DNA of 64,000 nucleotides from Parasalinivibrio latis. GTDB lineage: Bacteria; Pseudomonadota; Gammaproteobacteria; Enterobacterales; Vibrionaceae. Position 1 is the first letter of the stretch. Each line of letters opens with the position of its first letter. The notes below the pieces were generated by a model. The model had not been told where the DNA came from and made no database searches. It saw only the letters and a program-made list of their open reading frames with translations. The position numbers and the translations under genes are program-made. The stretch lies in contig NZ_CP098812.1 in assembly GCF_036825535.1 (NCBI RefSeq), forward strand, positions 930,001 through 994,000. The letters run 5' to 3'. This document shows positions 24,992 to 33,481 of this stretch, in pieces.

Positions 24992-25786
24992 ATGCGCAGG
25001 ATTATTTTCAACCAGAAAGGTGGGGTAGGGAAATCGAGTATCACGGTTAACCTGGCGGCTATCAGTGCTGCCCAAGGGCTGAAAACCCTGGTTGTTGACC
25101 TCGATGTACAGGGAAATACCAGCCAATACCTGGGCTATGATATCCAGCAAAAAAGTGACAAGACGGTTGCAGACCTCCTGAGTCAGACCGCCTCCTGGTT
25201 CTCTATGTCTACACCGGTTAAAGACTTCCCCCATCCTACACAGTTTGAAAACCTTTGCCTGATTCCGTCCAGCCCCAAGCTTGCAGCCCTAGAAGGTGAA
25301 CTGGAGCGGCGATACAAAATCTATAAACTCCGTGAAGCACTGGATGAGCTGGAATCCGGGTTCGACCGTATTTATATCGATACCCCGCCAAACCTGAACT
25401 TTTACAGTAAAGCCGGCTTAATTGCTGCCCACAAACTGCTTATCCCTTTTGACTGTGACAGTTTCTCACAACAGGCGTTGATGACACTTTTGGATAACCT
25501 TGCCGAGTTGCGTGACGACCATAACCGGGCGCTTGAGCTGGAAGGTATTGTCGTGAATATGTTCAATGCCCAAGCCAATTTCCCCCGCCAAATCATTGAG
25601 TCCGTGAAAGAGCTGGGATTGCCGGTCCTTGAGCCTTATATCCCCCAGTCCATCAAGATGAAGGAGTCGCATTTCACCCAGTGCCCCTTGGTTTATGGTT
25701 TTCCCGCCCACAAACTGACAAAACAATTTGAAACTTTGTGGGAGGAGATGGAAGCAAAGTTGAAGGAAAAAAATGGGGCAGCCTGA
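24992..25786 (+). CDS. Orphan ParA/Soj-family ATPase
   Basis: Deviant Walker A ATPase of 264 residues. It starts MRRIIFNQKGGVGKSSITVN with the signature lysine of KGGVGKS, has VVDLDVQGNTSQY as switch I and IYIDTPPNLNF as Walker B/switch II. No N-terminal DNA-binding extension and no ParB or centromere-like repeat adjoins, so it is not the chromosome-partition pair; orphan ParA-like proteins often position protein complexes or regulate polar structures. The frame extends to 24974, but the ATG at 24992 with GGAGAGCAAGG before it begins right at the conserved N-terminus. The DUF1989 gene converges on it 20 bases away. Confidence 0.82.
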   Translation: MRRIIFNQKGGVGKSSITVNLAAISAAQGLKTLVVDLDVQGNTSQYLGYDIQQKSDKTVADLLSQTASWFSMSTPVKDFPHPTQFENLCLIPSSPKLAALEGELERRYKIYKLREALDELESGFDRIYIDTPPNLNFYSKAGLIAAHKLLIPFDCDSFSQQALMTLLDNLAELRDDHNRALELEGIVVNMFNAQANFPRQIIESVKELGLPVLEPYIPQSIKMKESHFTQCPLVYGFPAHKLTKQFETLWEEMEAKLKEKNGAA

Positions 25787-25806
25787 ACAGGGAACCCCAG
25801 AATTTA

Positions 25807-26625
25807 TCAGTCCGGTTTGTAACCGCTGGGCTGAAACTGCTGCCAGCCTTCAAGCACCGACGGATCGGGGCTGAAAACCTCTACGGTCAATGGGTGGCAC
25901 TGCGCTTCATGGCTGTGGGGATTGCTGAAATCGCCTTGTGGCGAGGCTGACAGTGCAACGAGCAAGTCGGTTTCAGCAAACAGTTCCAGGTAATCCCCTT
26001 TTCGTGCAGGGCTGGCTTTCACAAAATACTGATGGCTGTCTGCTGTAAAGCCGGAGCATTTGAAAATGTTCAGGCCATTATGGGGGGATAGCTGGGCTTT
26101 TTCCCCGGCAAGCGGATTGCCAAGTGATGCGCAATCGTGTGGTGTCAAACTGCCAATAACATCATGCACCCCGGCACCATCTACTTCATCCCAGCCATAC
26201 CAAGCCAGTGAATCATAAGTGACAGTCACCAGAGGGCGAGCATATGGTGGGTTACTCCACAGACGATCCCCGGTTGATATATGGGTTGCGTGCTTGGAGC
26301 GGGTCTCTGATGTTGACAGGTGTTCATTCAGGTTGTCTTTTTGCCACAGGTTCAGGCAGGCAACCTGAGTCCCTTGTTTGCAGGAGATCCGAAACAGGCT
26401 GCCGGCCGGTACGTTAAAACAGCCAGCCTCTTTTGCCGGTACTTCCAGTGCAGTAACTCTTTTTGCCGTTGCACGTACCGCCCGGTAGAAAGGCCGGTCA
26501 AACCTTGGCAGGTCTTCATTTTCTACACAGATGTACGGTTTTGCCTTTCGGCGTGTTGCAGCATCAGCCGGTGCTTCATTACAGTCACTGATGGGCATAT
26601 CCAGCGGATCTTGCATATCGGACAT
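25807..26625 (-). CDS. DUF1989 (urea carboxylase-associated family) protein
   Basis: A 272-residue protein of the family often labelled urea amidolyase-associated or DUF1989. Family features visible are VPAKEAGCFNVPAGSLFRI, QVACLNLWQKDNLNEHLS, SNPPYARPLVTVTYD and the metal-like cluster GVHDVIGS with HDCASLG and NPHSHEAQCHPLTVEV; conserved Cys and His residues suggest a metal site. In other bacteria such genes flank urea carboxylase or transport genes, but none is here, so the function remains unknown. ATG at 26625 has AAAGGAG in ideal position; an earlier ATG at 26694 is not needed. Confidence 0.75.
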   Translation of the reverse strand: MSDMQDPLDMPISDCNEAPADAATRRKAKPYICVENEDLPRFDRPFYRAVRATAKRVTALEVPAKEAGCFNVPAGSLFRISCKQGTQVACLNLWQKDNLNEHLSTSETRSKHATHISTGDRLWSNPPYARPLVTVTYDSLAWYGWDEVDGAGVHDVIGSLTPHDCASLGNPLAGEKAQLSPHNGLNIFKCSGFTADSHQYFVKASPARKGDYLELFAETDLLVALSASPQGDFSNPHSHEAQCHPLTVEVFSPDPSVLEGWQQFQPSGYKPD

Positions 26626-26819
26626 TGCCGACTCCTTTGCGGAATAGGGTGGGGATACGGCATTGAGCATACGTCTATGCCCCGGTAAGGGCAAGGAAAG
26701 TTCCGGGTAGCAAAGAGGCGGAAAGAGATGGTCAAATAACCGCTAAAATGTTTCGCGAAAATTCAGGGTTGGTATATGATGCGCCACCCTCATTTTTCAG
26801 GCCCTGTTTTCAGGCAAAT

Positions 26820-27563
26820 ATGTCGACTAACGCCTTATATACTGACCTGTCCGGTTACTACGATTTAATGTGTGCTGATATTAACTATGAGGCACAAAGC
26901 TACAGCATCAAACGCCTTCACCAACTGCTTGGCAATGACGGCAAAAACCATCTTGATCTCGCTTGTGGCACCGGTCCGCATGTACGTTACTTTATCGATT
27001 ATGGCTACAAGAGCAGTGGCTTGGATATTAACCAGCCGATGCTGGACCTGGCTCAGGGACGTTGCCCGGAAGCCACATTCAGCTTGCAGGACATGAGCCA
27101 GTTTAAGGTCGATGAGCCGCTGGACCTGATCACCTGTTTCCTCTATTCCATCCACTACAATGATGGCATTGAGAAACTGAAAGCCTGTATTGCCAGCGTA
27201 CACAGTGCACTGAAAGAAAACGGCGTGTTCTGCTTTAACCTGGTGGATAAGGATAAGATCGACAACCGTTCTTTCGTCCGTCACTCAGCGCATTACGAAG
27301 AGAGTGAGTTTACCTTCCAGTCCGGCTGGCACTACAGCGGGGAAGGTGAGCGCCAGTCACTCAAGTTGAGTATCGACAAAAAGACCGGTGACGAAACCCT
27401 TTCCTGGCAGGATGAGCACCCTATGGTTGCCCTGACATTTGATAAAATGAAGGAGCTGCTGACCCCGTTTTTCGATGTGCATATCTTCGAGCATGACTAT
27501 GAAAAAATCATGCCTTGGGATAACAAATCCGGCAACGCGATTTTTGCCTGCGTGAAAATATAA
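26820..27563 (+). CDS. Class I SAM-dependent methyltransferase
   Basis: A 247-residue soluble methyltransferase. The SAM-binding motif I is HLDLACGTGPHVRYF at about 43-57, with the acidic residue at the end of strand 2 in SSGLDINQPML and motif IV LITCFLYSIHY. Overall layout resembles small-molecule N/C-methyltransferases of the type found near sugar or polyketide enzymes, but the substrate is not known. The ATG at 26820 gives an N-terminus MSTNALYTDLSGYYD typical of this group. It diverges from the DUF1989 gene and converges with a HAD phosphatase gene; no functional link is evident. Confidence 0.82.
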   Translation: MSTNALYTDLSGYYDLMCADINYEAQSYSIKRLHQLLGNDGKNHLDLACGTGPHVRYFIDYGYKSSGLDINQPMLDLAQGRCPEATFSLQDMSQFKVDEPLDLITCFLYSIHYNDGIEKLKACIASVHSALKENGVFCFNLVDKDKIDNRSFVRHSAHYEESEFTFQSGWHYSGEGERQSLKLSIDKKTGDETLSWQDEHPMVALTFDKMKELLTPFFDVHIFEHDYEKIMPWDNKSGNAIFACVKI

Positions 27564-27602
27564 CGTAGTGGGGCTCACCGGCAGCGGTGGGCTCTCGTTC
27601 CC

Positions 27603-28235
27603 TTAAGTTGCTTCCTTGGCCACTTCCCTCAGGTTGTTGATATCAGCATAGGCTTCCCAGCGGAAATACCGGATATCAGCCATCTCCAGCATCGGCAGAT
27701 CTTCCTTTGTGTCCCCGTACGCAAATATAGTCTCGTATTGGCTGAAATCTATGGCTTTTCGGGTATACGAAACCTTCCGGATACCATTGCAGTCCCCCTT
27801 CGTGTAATTGCCTGTCAGCCGGTTTCGCTTCATTTCCAGCTCGCTGCATACCAATTGAAGGCCGTGCTGCTTGCACCAGATGGAAAGAATAATATCCAGG
27901 TTTGCTGAGACGATAATTACCGTGTCGCCACGCTGTTTATGCCAGTTGATCTGCTCGATTGCCTGCTCTCTTATAACGCCGGGCAGATATTCAGATACAA
28001 ACTGTTCTGCGTGTGCCTGTACTTCGGATGACTTCCTTCTCCAAAATGCAACTTTAGACAGTACAGGCCGGGTTTTGGATGCAGGTAACCAGCCCAGTTT
28101 GTAAAGCAGTATCACCGGGAGAACCGACAATCCGCCAAGCAGCAGGCGCACTTTAGATACGGAAAAGAACAGGAATTTTGTGTATGTATCTTCGGTGGTG
28201 ACGGTCCCATCAAAATCAAACAGGGCCAGGTTCAT
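27603..28235 (-). CDS. HAD-superfamily IB phosphatase
   Basis: A 210-residue HAD hydrolase. Motif I is LALFDFDGTVTTEDT at 3-17 (nucleophile aspartate D7, acid D9), motif II is VIIVSANLD near 110, and motif IV is AYGDTKEDLPML near 172-183. The hydrophobic stretch VRLLLGGLSVLPVILLYKLG (about 28-48) is part of the helical cap in subfamily IB, which includes PGP phosphatase-like and SerB-like enzymes. Likely a small-molecule or lipid-precursor phosphatase; substrate unknown. Similar proteins are common as single genes in vibrios. Confidence 0.82.
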   Translation of the reverse strand: MNLALFDFDGTVTTEDTYTKFLFFSVSKVRLLLGGLSVLPVILLYKLGWLPASKTRPVLSKVAFWRRKSSEVQAHAEQFVSEYLPGVIREQAIEQINWHKQRGDTVIIVSANLDIILSIWCKQHGLQLVCSELEMKRNRLTGNYTKGDCNGIRKVSYTRKAIDFSQYETIFAYGDTKEDLPMLEMADIRYFRWEAYADINNLREVAKEAT

Positions 28236-28305
28236 GATGATTTCCCGTAATCGCTAAAGGTGGTCGAATGCGTGATTCCACCATAAACCTTATGGCGACA
28301 GCAAA

Positions 28306-28491
28306 TCAGGAACCATTATTTTCAGGTTTTCGTTTGTAGATATCGGTATAGCCACATCGGGTGCAAGTAATCGCCAGGTAGAGTTTCTTTTTGGTAGGGA
28401 AGAGGGCATCCCATAAACTTCCGGCTGAGCGGAAGTCAGCTGTTTCGTAGTCAGAGTTGCCGCAACGCATACAGATGTATTCAAAAGCCAT
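28306..28491 (-). CDS. Small zinc-ribbon protein
   Basis: A 61-residue protein with two CxxC knuckles, EYICMRCGNSDYE and ITCTRCGYTDIYKRK, separated by about 30 residues: a complete four-cysteine zinc ribbon. Such proteins are predicted nucleic-acid or protein-binding adaptors of unknown role. ATG at 28491 is preceded by AGGTGC; a longer frame from 28515 exists but adds only eight residues outside the domain. It lies alone between the HAD phosphatase and a small secreted-protein gene, on the same strand as both. Confidence 0.78.
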   Translation of the reverse strand: MAFEYICMRCGNSDYETADFRSAGSLWDALFPTKKKLYLAITCTRCGYTDIYKRKPENNGS

Positions 28492-28574
28492 TTTGCACCT
28501 ATCAGACGATGACACTCTTTTTAGCGTAGACCCGGTTCAGGGATTTGACGGTATTCCGGCCAGACTGAAGCATT

Positions 28575-28603
28575 AAAAAAGAGCCCGCCTTTTGGCGGAC
28601 TCT
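28575..28603 (-). terminator. Terminator of the small secreted-protein gene
   Basis: GAGTCCGCC / GGCGGGCTC (minus-strand reading) followed by a six-T run, 11 bases past the stop codon. Confidence 0.85.
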
Positions 28604-28613
28604 GATTTAAGCA

Positions 28614-28928
28614 TTACCCCCGTTGCTCTTTGGAGACAAAGCGGGTAACAGTTTTTGAACTGCCATCGGGTGCTGTGATTACGAATTTAACTGAGTGGGG
28701 ACGTGTTGGGGAGGTAAGTAAAATACTTGCACGTCCGTTTGCGCTGGTCTTTGCTCTCTGTCCTTCTGCAATGACAATTGCATTTTTTACCGGTGTCCCA
28801 TTTTGTTTTACTGTGAGGATTGCGTCACCTTCAAGCGCTTGGATTGAGATAGTAAGATTCGCAGCATGAGCACTTGAAAATGCAGTGGAGACGAGCAGTA
28901 ATCCAGCTGCAGCGATTGCCTTTTTCAT
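28614..28928 (-). CDS. Small secreted protein of unknown function, single beta-domain
   Basis: A 104-residue product with a clear signal peptide (MKKAIAAAGLLLVSTAFSSA, cleavage likely at HAA-NL). The mature part of about 80 residues is beta-rich (LTISIQALEGDAILTVKQNG, VKFVITAPDGSSKTVTRFV) and resembles the carboxypeptidase-regulatory or Ig-like folds used as small periplasmic domains. No cysteine or catalytic pattern is seen. I do not recognise a named family. It has its own terminator and an upstream region of about 240 bases, so it is a single-gene unit. Confidence 0.72.
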   Translation of the reverse strand: MKKAIAAAGLLLVSTAFSSAHAANLTISIQALEGDAILTVKQNGTPVKNAIVIAEGQRAKTSANGRASILLTSPTRPHSVKFVITAPDGSSKTVTRFVSKEQRG

Positions 28929-29130
28929 GATCTCTTCCTCTCGGGTGGCGACCTTATTAACTGGTCACTTATACAGTATGTTAATTGTTGGATAGAGAAT
29001 ATCGGAAAGATCTGATGATGTTGCTCAAAAAATTTGCGCAACAAATTGTAATGCCGGACGGTCTAATGATCTTGGGGGCAGTTTTGGGGCTGTGGGGATG
29101 CGCGGCCAGGCTGTTGGCAAGGGAGAAAAG

Positions 29131-29154
29131 AAAAAAGGCGCCGGAGCGCCTTTT
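29131..29154 (-). terminator. Terminator of the lip/dac/mrd/leuS gene string, after lipA
   Basis: AAAGGCGC TCC GGCGCC followed by a T-run on the minus strand, about 20 bases past the lipA stop. Confidence 0.9.
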
Positions 29155-29175
29155 CTGATAGGTCAGGAAGCCGGC

Positions 29176-30141
29176 TTATTTTACTTCCATACCCTGAGCT
29201 TGAAGGTCAGCATGGTATGAAGAGCGAACAAACGGGCCACAAGCCGCGTGGGTAAAGCCCAGATCCAGTGCAATCTGCTTCAGCTCATCAAACTCTTCCG
29301 GCGGCACGTAGCGCTCTACCGGCAGGTGGTGACGGCTTGGTGCCAGGTACTGCCCCAGTGTCAGCATGGTTACGCCATGGGCTCGCAGATCCTTGAGCAC
29401 TTCAATGATTTCTTCCTTGGTCTCACCAAGGCCCATCATCAGGCCGGACTTGGTTGGGATGTCCGGGTGCATTTCACCGAAACGCTTCAGCAGGTCAAGG
29501 GACCACTGGTAGTTGGCTCCCGGGCGAGCTCGGCGGTACATGCGCGGCGCAGTTTCCAGGTTATGGTTGAAGACGTCTGGCGGGTTGTCTTTCAGTACTT
29601 CCAGTGCACGGTCCATACGGCCGCGGAAATCCGGAACCAGGGTCTCAATACGGATTTCAGGGTTCTCTGCCCGGATTTCACGGATACAGTCAGCGAAGTG
29701 CTGGGCACCGCCATCACGCAGGTCATCGCGGTCAACAGAGGTTACGACAACATATCGCAGCTTCATGTCCTTGATGGTTTTAGCCAGGTTCTTTGGCTCT
29801 TCAGTATCCGGCTTCAGCGGACGGCCGTGTGCAACATCACAAAACGGGCAGCGACGGGTGCAGATGGCGCCGAGGATCATAAAGGTCGCTGTGCCGTGGT
29901 TGAAGCACTCTGCCAGGTTAGGGCACGATGCCTCTTCACACACTGAGTGAAGGTTGTTTTTGCGCATTGCAGATTTAATTTCCTGAATACGCTTACTGTC
30001 TGAAGGCAGCTTGATTTTCATCCACGCAGGTTTGCGCAGCATCTCTTTCTGCTCCGCCGGCATGTTCTTTACCGGAATCAGAGCCATTTTGTCGGCATCG
30101 CGGTACTTAACGCCGCGTTCCATTTCAATAGGTTTGCTCAT
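29176..30141 (-). CDS. lipA: Lipoyl synthase LipA
   Basis: Radical SAM enzyme (321 residues, same as E. coli) that inserts two sulfurs into protein-bound octanoate to make lipoate. Both iron-sulfur sites are clear: the auxiliary cluster CEEASCPNLAEC (about 68-79) and the radical SAM cluster in ICTRRCPFCDV (about 94-103). RSSYHAD near the C-terminus carries the conserved serine ligand. It follows lipB by two bases, so octanoyl transfer and sulfur insertion are co-produced for the 2-oxoacid dehydrogenases and glycine cleavage H protein. Confidence 0.97.
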   Translation of the reverse strand: MSKPIEMERGVKYRDADKMALIPVKNMPAEQKEMLRKPAWMKIKLPSDSKRIQEIKSAMRKNNLHSVCEEASCPNLAECFNHGTATFMILGAICTRRCPFCDVAHGRPLKPDTEEPKNLAKTIKDMKLRYVVVTSVDRDDLRDGGAQHFADCIREIRAENPEIRIETLVPDFRGRMDRALEVLKDNPPDVFNHNLETAPRMYRRARPGANYQWSLDLLKRFGEMHPDIPTKSGLMMGLGETKEEIIEVLKDLRAHGVTMLTLGQYLAPSRHHLPVERYVPPEEFDELKQIALDLGFTHAACGPFVRSSYHADLQAQGMEVK

Positions 30142-30143
30142 AG

Positions 30144-30800
30144 TTAATTGCTTTCCGTTAATACAACATCATCATAGCCGAGCAATTGGCAAAACTTGTC
30201 TGCCAATACAGGCTGAACGTCAGAAAGAGACGTTGGTCCCCCCAGGTTTGCGGTTTGAGTCATTACCATACCGGCATAGCCACAAGGGTTGATACGCAGG
30301 AAAGGCTCGAGGTCCATATTGATATTTAGGGCCAGTCCATGGAACGAGCATCCGCGCCGGATACGCAAGCCAAGCGAACAGATCTTATCTCCGTTGACAT
30401 ACACACCGGGGGCATCCGGGCGGGCATTGGAGGTAATACCGAAATGGGCGAGCGTATTTATAACAGTATCTTCAATATGGGTGACCAGTTCACGAACGCC
30501 AAGTTTTCTGCGGCGAAGGTCAACAAGGACATAAGCGACCTGTTGCCCCGGACCGTGATAGGTTACCTGTCCACCCCGGTCACTGGCTACCACAGGAATA
30601 TCGCCTGTGCTCAGGAGGTGTTCTTCTTTACCTGCCTGGCCTTGGGTGAATACCGGGTTGTGCTCTACAAGCCAGAGCTCATCAGTGGTTTCAGGAGTGC
30701 GCTGATCAGTAAAGTCATGCATGGCCTGAAAAGTGCCGGTGTAATCCTGGCGGCCGAGGTTGCGGACGATAAGGCGGTTTGACAACGAAGTGCTACCCAA
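30144..30800 (-). CDS. lipB: Octanoyl-ACP:protein octanoyltransferase LipB
   Basis: Moves octanoate from acyl carrier protein to lipoyl domains. The 218-residue protein holds the catalytic pair: cysteine in INPCGYAGM and lysine in NGDKICSLGLRIRRGCSFHG; DRGGQVTYHGPGQQVAYV is also diagnostic. There is no suitable ATG; TTG at 30800 gives the N-terminus used here, and a second TTG at 30785 (LSNRLIVRNLG) is equally compatible with homologues. It lies between ybeD and lipA in the usual enteric/vibrio order. Confidence 0.95.
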   Translation of the reverse strand: MGSTSLSNRLIVRNLGRQDYTGTFQAMHDFTDQRTPETTDELWLVEHNPVFTQGQAGKEEHLLSTGDIPVVASDRGGQVTYHGPGQQVAYVLVDLRRRKLGVRELVTHIEDTVINTLAHFGITSNARPDAPGVYVNGDKICSLGLRIRRGCSFHGLALNINMDLEPFLRINPCGYAGMVMTQTANLGGPTSLSDVQPVLADKFCQLLGYDDVVLTESN

Positions 30801-30887
30801 TCTTTAAATACATTGGGGCATTATAAGGAAAGACGGCTGGATTAACAGCCGTCATTCGTGGGGATATTGAGGTGTTTCGTCTGAGGT

Positions 30888-31157
30888 TTAGAGAACCATG
30901 CGGACGATTTCAATCTCACCCAGCTCTTTGTAAAGGTTTTCAACCTGCTCAATCGAGGTGGCGTTGATCGTGATAGAGATTGAGTGGTAGTTGCCTTTTG
31001 CACTAGGTTTGATGCTAGGGCTGTAGTCACCTGGTGCATGGCGTTGGATGACTTCCAGAACCAGATCAGGCAGCTCAGGTTTAGCGTGACCCATTACCTT
31101 GTACGTAAAGTCGCAAGGAAACTCGAGCAGGTCTTTCAATTTCGGTTGTTCTTGCAT
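30888..31157 (-). CDS. ybeD: YbeD (DUF493) small protein
   Basis: An 89-residue member of the DUF493/YbeD family, with an ACT-like ferredoxin fold. It shows the family N-terminus KLKDLLEFPCDFTYKVMG and C-terminus YKELGEIEIVRMVL. Its position between dacA and lipB is conserved across gammaproteobacteria. Function is not established; the ACT-like fold has led to suggestions of a regulatory role in lipoate or amino-acid metabolism. AGCATAATC precedes the ATG without a strong ribosome binding site. Confidence 0.92.
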   Translation of the reverse strand: MQEQPKLKDLLEFPCDFTYKVMGHAKPELPDLVLEVIQRHAPGDYSPSIKPSAKGNYHSISITINATSIEQVENLYKELGEIEIVRMVL

Positions 31158-31245
31158 TGATTATGCTCCGTTTACAGCAAGTATGGCTGTAATTCTCTGG
31201 TTGGCAAGGGCCGAAATAGTATCGCTGTTAGGGGGTAAAAACAAG

Positions 31246-31274
31246 AAAACGGCGGCCAGTGTGGCCGCCGTTTT
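31246..31274 (-). terminator. Hairpin terminator between dacA and ybeD
   Basis: AAAACGGCGGCCA / TGGCCGCCGTTTT, a perfect 13-bp stem with a 3-base loop. The flanking runs are short, so termination may be partial. Confidence 0.75.
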
Positions 31275-31302
31275 CTATAGCTGTTTCTTCAAGAACCCAG
31301 GC

Positions 31303-32475
31303 TTAGAACCAGCTCTTGAACAACATGATGATGTAGTCAACCAGACGGCTGAAGATGCTGCCTTCGTTCACGTTATCCAGTGCTACCAGTGGGTACTCAG
31401 CGATGTCTTTGCCATCCAATTGGTAGAACATTTTACCGACCACTTCACCTTTCTTGATAGGTGCTTCCAGCGTCTTGTTCAGGACAAAGCTGGCTTTCAG
31501 CTCATCGGCGCTGCCGCGTGGGACAGTGACATAAGTGTCTTCAGTTACGCCCAGTGCCACTTCTTCCTTGTCACCCATCCAAACGCGCTCTTTCACGAAG
31601 GTTTCGTTGGCTTTGTGTGGAGACAGGGTTTCGAAGAAACGGAAGCCGTAGTTAAGCAGTTTTTTGCTCTCTGCTTTACGTGCGTTAGGGCTGTCGGTTC
31701 CCATAACAACAGAAATCAGGCGCATCTTGCCTTCCGTTGCTGTAGAAACCAGGCTGTAGCCAGCGTTGTTAGTGTGACCGGTTTTCAGGCCGTCAACGTT
31801 CAGGCTCTTGTCCCACAACAGGCTGTTACGGTTGTACTGGGTAATGCCGTTATAGGTGAAAGATTTCTCTTTGTAGATGGCAAACTCTGCCGGTACATCG
31901 CGGATCAGAGCCTGAGCCAGCTTCGCCATGTCATGTGGTGAAGAGTACAGGTTCGGGTTATCCAGGCCGTGAACGTTGGTAAAGTGGGTGTTGGTCAGGC
32001 CCAGCGTTTTGGCCCAGGCGTTCATCAGGTCAACAAACGCGTCGGTTGAACCGGCCACATGTTCCGCCATGGCAACACAGGCGTCGTTACCAGACTGGAT
32101 GATGATACCTTTGTTCAGGTCACCGGCTTTAACTGTGGTGCCTACTTCGATAAACATTTTTGAAGAGCCAGGGAAATTCTTGGCCCAGGCATTTTTGCTG
32201 ATTACAACATCATCATCTGGTGAGATATTGCCACGCAACATTTCCTGACCAATTACATAGCTGGTCATCATTTTTGTCAGGCTTGCTGGAGGGGTGCGTT
32301 TGTCGGCGTTCTTTTCAGCAAGAATTTTGCCTGAATGGTAATCCATCAGAATGTAGCCTTTAGCCGCAATTTGCGGTGGCTCCGGCACCACATTTGGCGC
32401 GGCAACAGCTGCAGCGGATGCTACAAAAGCAGTAGAAATCACAATGGATCGGAGAAATGCTATGGTTTTTTTCAT
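31303..32475 (-). CDS. dacA: D-alanyl-D-alanine carboxypeptidase DacA (PBP5/6 family)
   Basis: Periplasmic, membrane-anchored peptidase that trims the terminal D-Ala from peptidoglycan stem peptides. Of 390 residues, the first 25 form a signal peptide ending AAAVAA. Active-site motifs are SLTKMM (serine near 66), SGNDACV (near 129) and KTGHTNNAG (near 230). The C-terminal amphipathic helix FSRLVDYIIMLFKSWF is the membrane anchor. It lies in the gene string downstream of rlpA, rodA and mrdA, so peptidoglycan elongation and trimming are linked. Confidence 0.96.
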   Translation of the reverse strand: MKKTIAFLRSIVISTAFVASAAAVAAPNVVPEPPQIAAKGYILMDYHSGKILAEKNADKRTPPASLTKMMTSYVIGQEMLRGNISPDDDVVISKNAWAKNFPGSSKMFIEVGTTVKAGDLNKGIIIQSGNDACVAMAEHVAGSTDAFVDLMNAWAKTLGLTNTHFTNVHGLDNPNLYSSPHDMAKLAQALIRDVPAEFAIYKEKSFTYNGITQYNRNSLLWDKSLNVDGLKTGHTNNAGYSLVSTATEGKMRLISVVMGTDSPNARKAESKKLLNYGFRFFETLSPHKANETFVKERVWMGDKEEVALGVTEDTYVTVPRGSADELKASFVLNKTLEAPIKKGEVVGKMFYQLDGKDIAEYPLVALDNVNEGSIFSRLVDYIIMLFKSWF

Positions 32476-32668
32476 AATGATGTTTCTTGGTCCGGAATAT
32501 CCCTAGAAATCAGTTACCGCCCACTATATCAGAATGATTCCCCATGGGCAGCCTTGAGGCCCGTTTATCTGTGTGTTTATGCGCGCCGCGCGGCGATTTT
32601 TTACGTCAGCCTGACAGCCGGAAACACGCAGAAATATTCTCACACAGAATAACGGGCTAATTCTTCAC

Positions 32669-33481
32669 TTAGTTAGTGACAACAGTTTTGTCTGTTTGTT
32701 CGGTGCTGATTTTTTCAGTGACGATAAAAGCACCGGTAAACTTGTTGCGTTTGGCAACATCCAGCGCAGCACGGGCTGAATCCTGATCCTGGTAGGGGCC
32801 AAAGCGCAAACGCCATACGTCGCCTTTTTTTACAATATCGGTAGGGAGGTTGAGCGATTTGCCCAACTCGGCAGCAGTGCGGCGTGCCTTGGCTTCATCG
32901 GACAGCGCGGCGAGCTGGACAAAAAACGCTTCGCTGCGGTTTGTTTGCCATTCTTTCGGATCCTGGGGCTTTTCCGGGTGAAGCAGGTGAATTTCTACAT
33001 TTGCCACGCCAGTCGCTACCACACCGAGTTTGGTCGCTGCTGCGTAGCTTAGGTCGATAATCCGGCCTTCGTGGAATGGACCGCGGTCGTTAACCCGAAC
33101 GATAGCTTTTTTGCCATTGTCGAGGTTGGTGACTTCTACATAACTTGGCAGCGGCAGGGTCTTGTGCGCAGCAGTCATGGAGAACATGTCATAGACTTCG
33201 CCATTTGAGGTCAGGTGGCCATGGAACTTTTTGCCATACCAGGATGCAATGCCTTTTTGTGCAAACTCACCCGGTGTTTTAACCACCTGGTAGCGTTGCC
33301 CGTTCACCGTGTAATCCCTGTTACCCTGAAGGCTGTAGGGCTCATAGCGTGGCTGCGCATCTTCTATATGGGAAAGGTCCGGTACACTCTCAGGTGCTTC
33401 ATCGTTTGTCTGGCTGTAACGGCTGTTATTGTCGGCACAGGCAGCCAGCAGCAGAGAGAGGATCAGAATCAGATATCGCAT
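32669..33481 (-). CDS. rlpA: RlpA, septal-ring lytic transglycosylase-like lipoprotein
   Basis: Outer-membrane lipoprotein of 270 residues. Signal peptide with lipobox LLAAC (Cys15), a double-psi beta-barrel domain (GIASWYGKKFHGHLTSNGEV, VRVNDRGPFHEGRIIDLS) and a C-terminal SPOR domain (FFVQLAALSDEAKARR to FTGAFIVTEK) that binds denuded glycan strands at the division site. In Pseudomonas RlpA cleaves such strands; in E. coli activity is not seen. Conserved His and Asp of the active barrel (HEGRIID) are present. It overlaps the rodA stop by one base. Confidence 0.95.
   Translation of the reverse strand: MRYLILILSLLLAACADNNSRYSQTNDEAPESVPDLSHIEDAQPRYEPYSLQGNRDYTVNGQRYQVVKTPGEFAQKGIASWYGKKFHGHLTSNGEVYDMFSMTAAHKTLPLPSYVEVTNLDNGKKAIVRVNDRGPFHEGRIIDLSYAAATKLGVVATGVANVEIHLLHPEKPQDPKEWQTNRSEAFFVQLAALSDEAKARRTAAELGKSLNLPTDIVKKGDVWRLRFGPYQDQDSARAALDVAKRNKFTGAFIVTEKISTEQTDKTVVTN

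Noticed and set aside
29001..29130. Possible small RNA between lipA and the small secreted-protein gene
   Set aside because: Sequence has no clear promoter-hairpin-T-tract set beyond the lipA terminator, so nothing supports a transcript.
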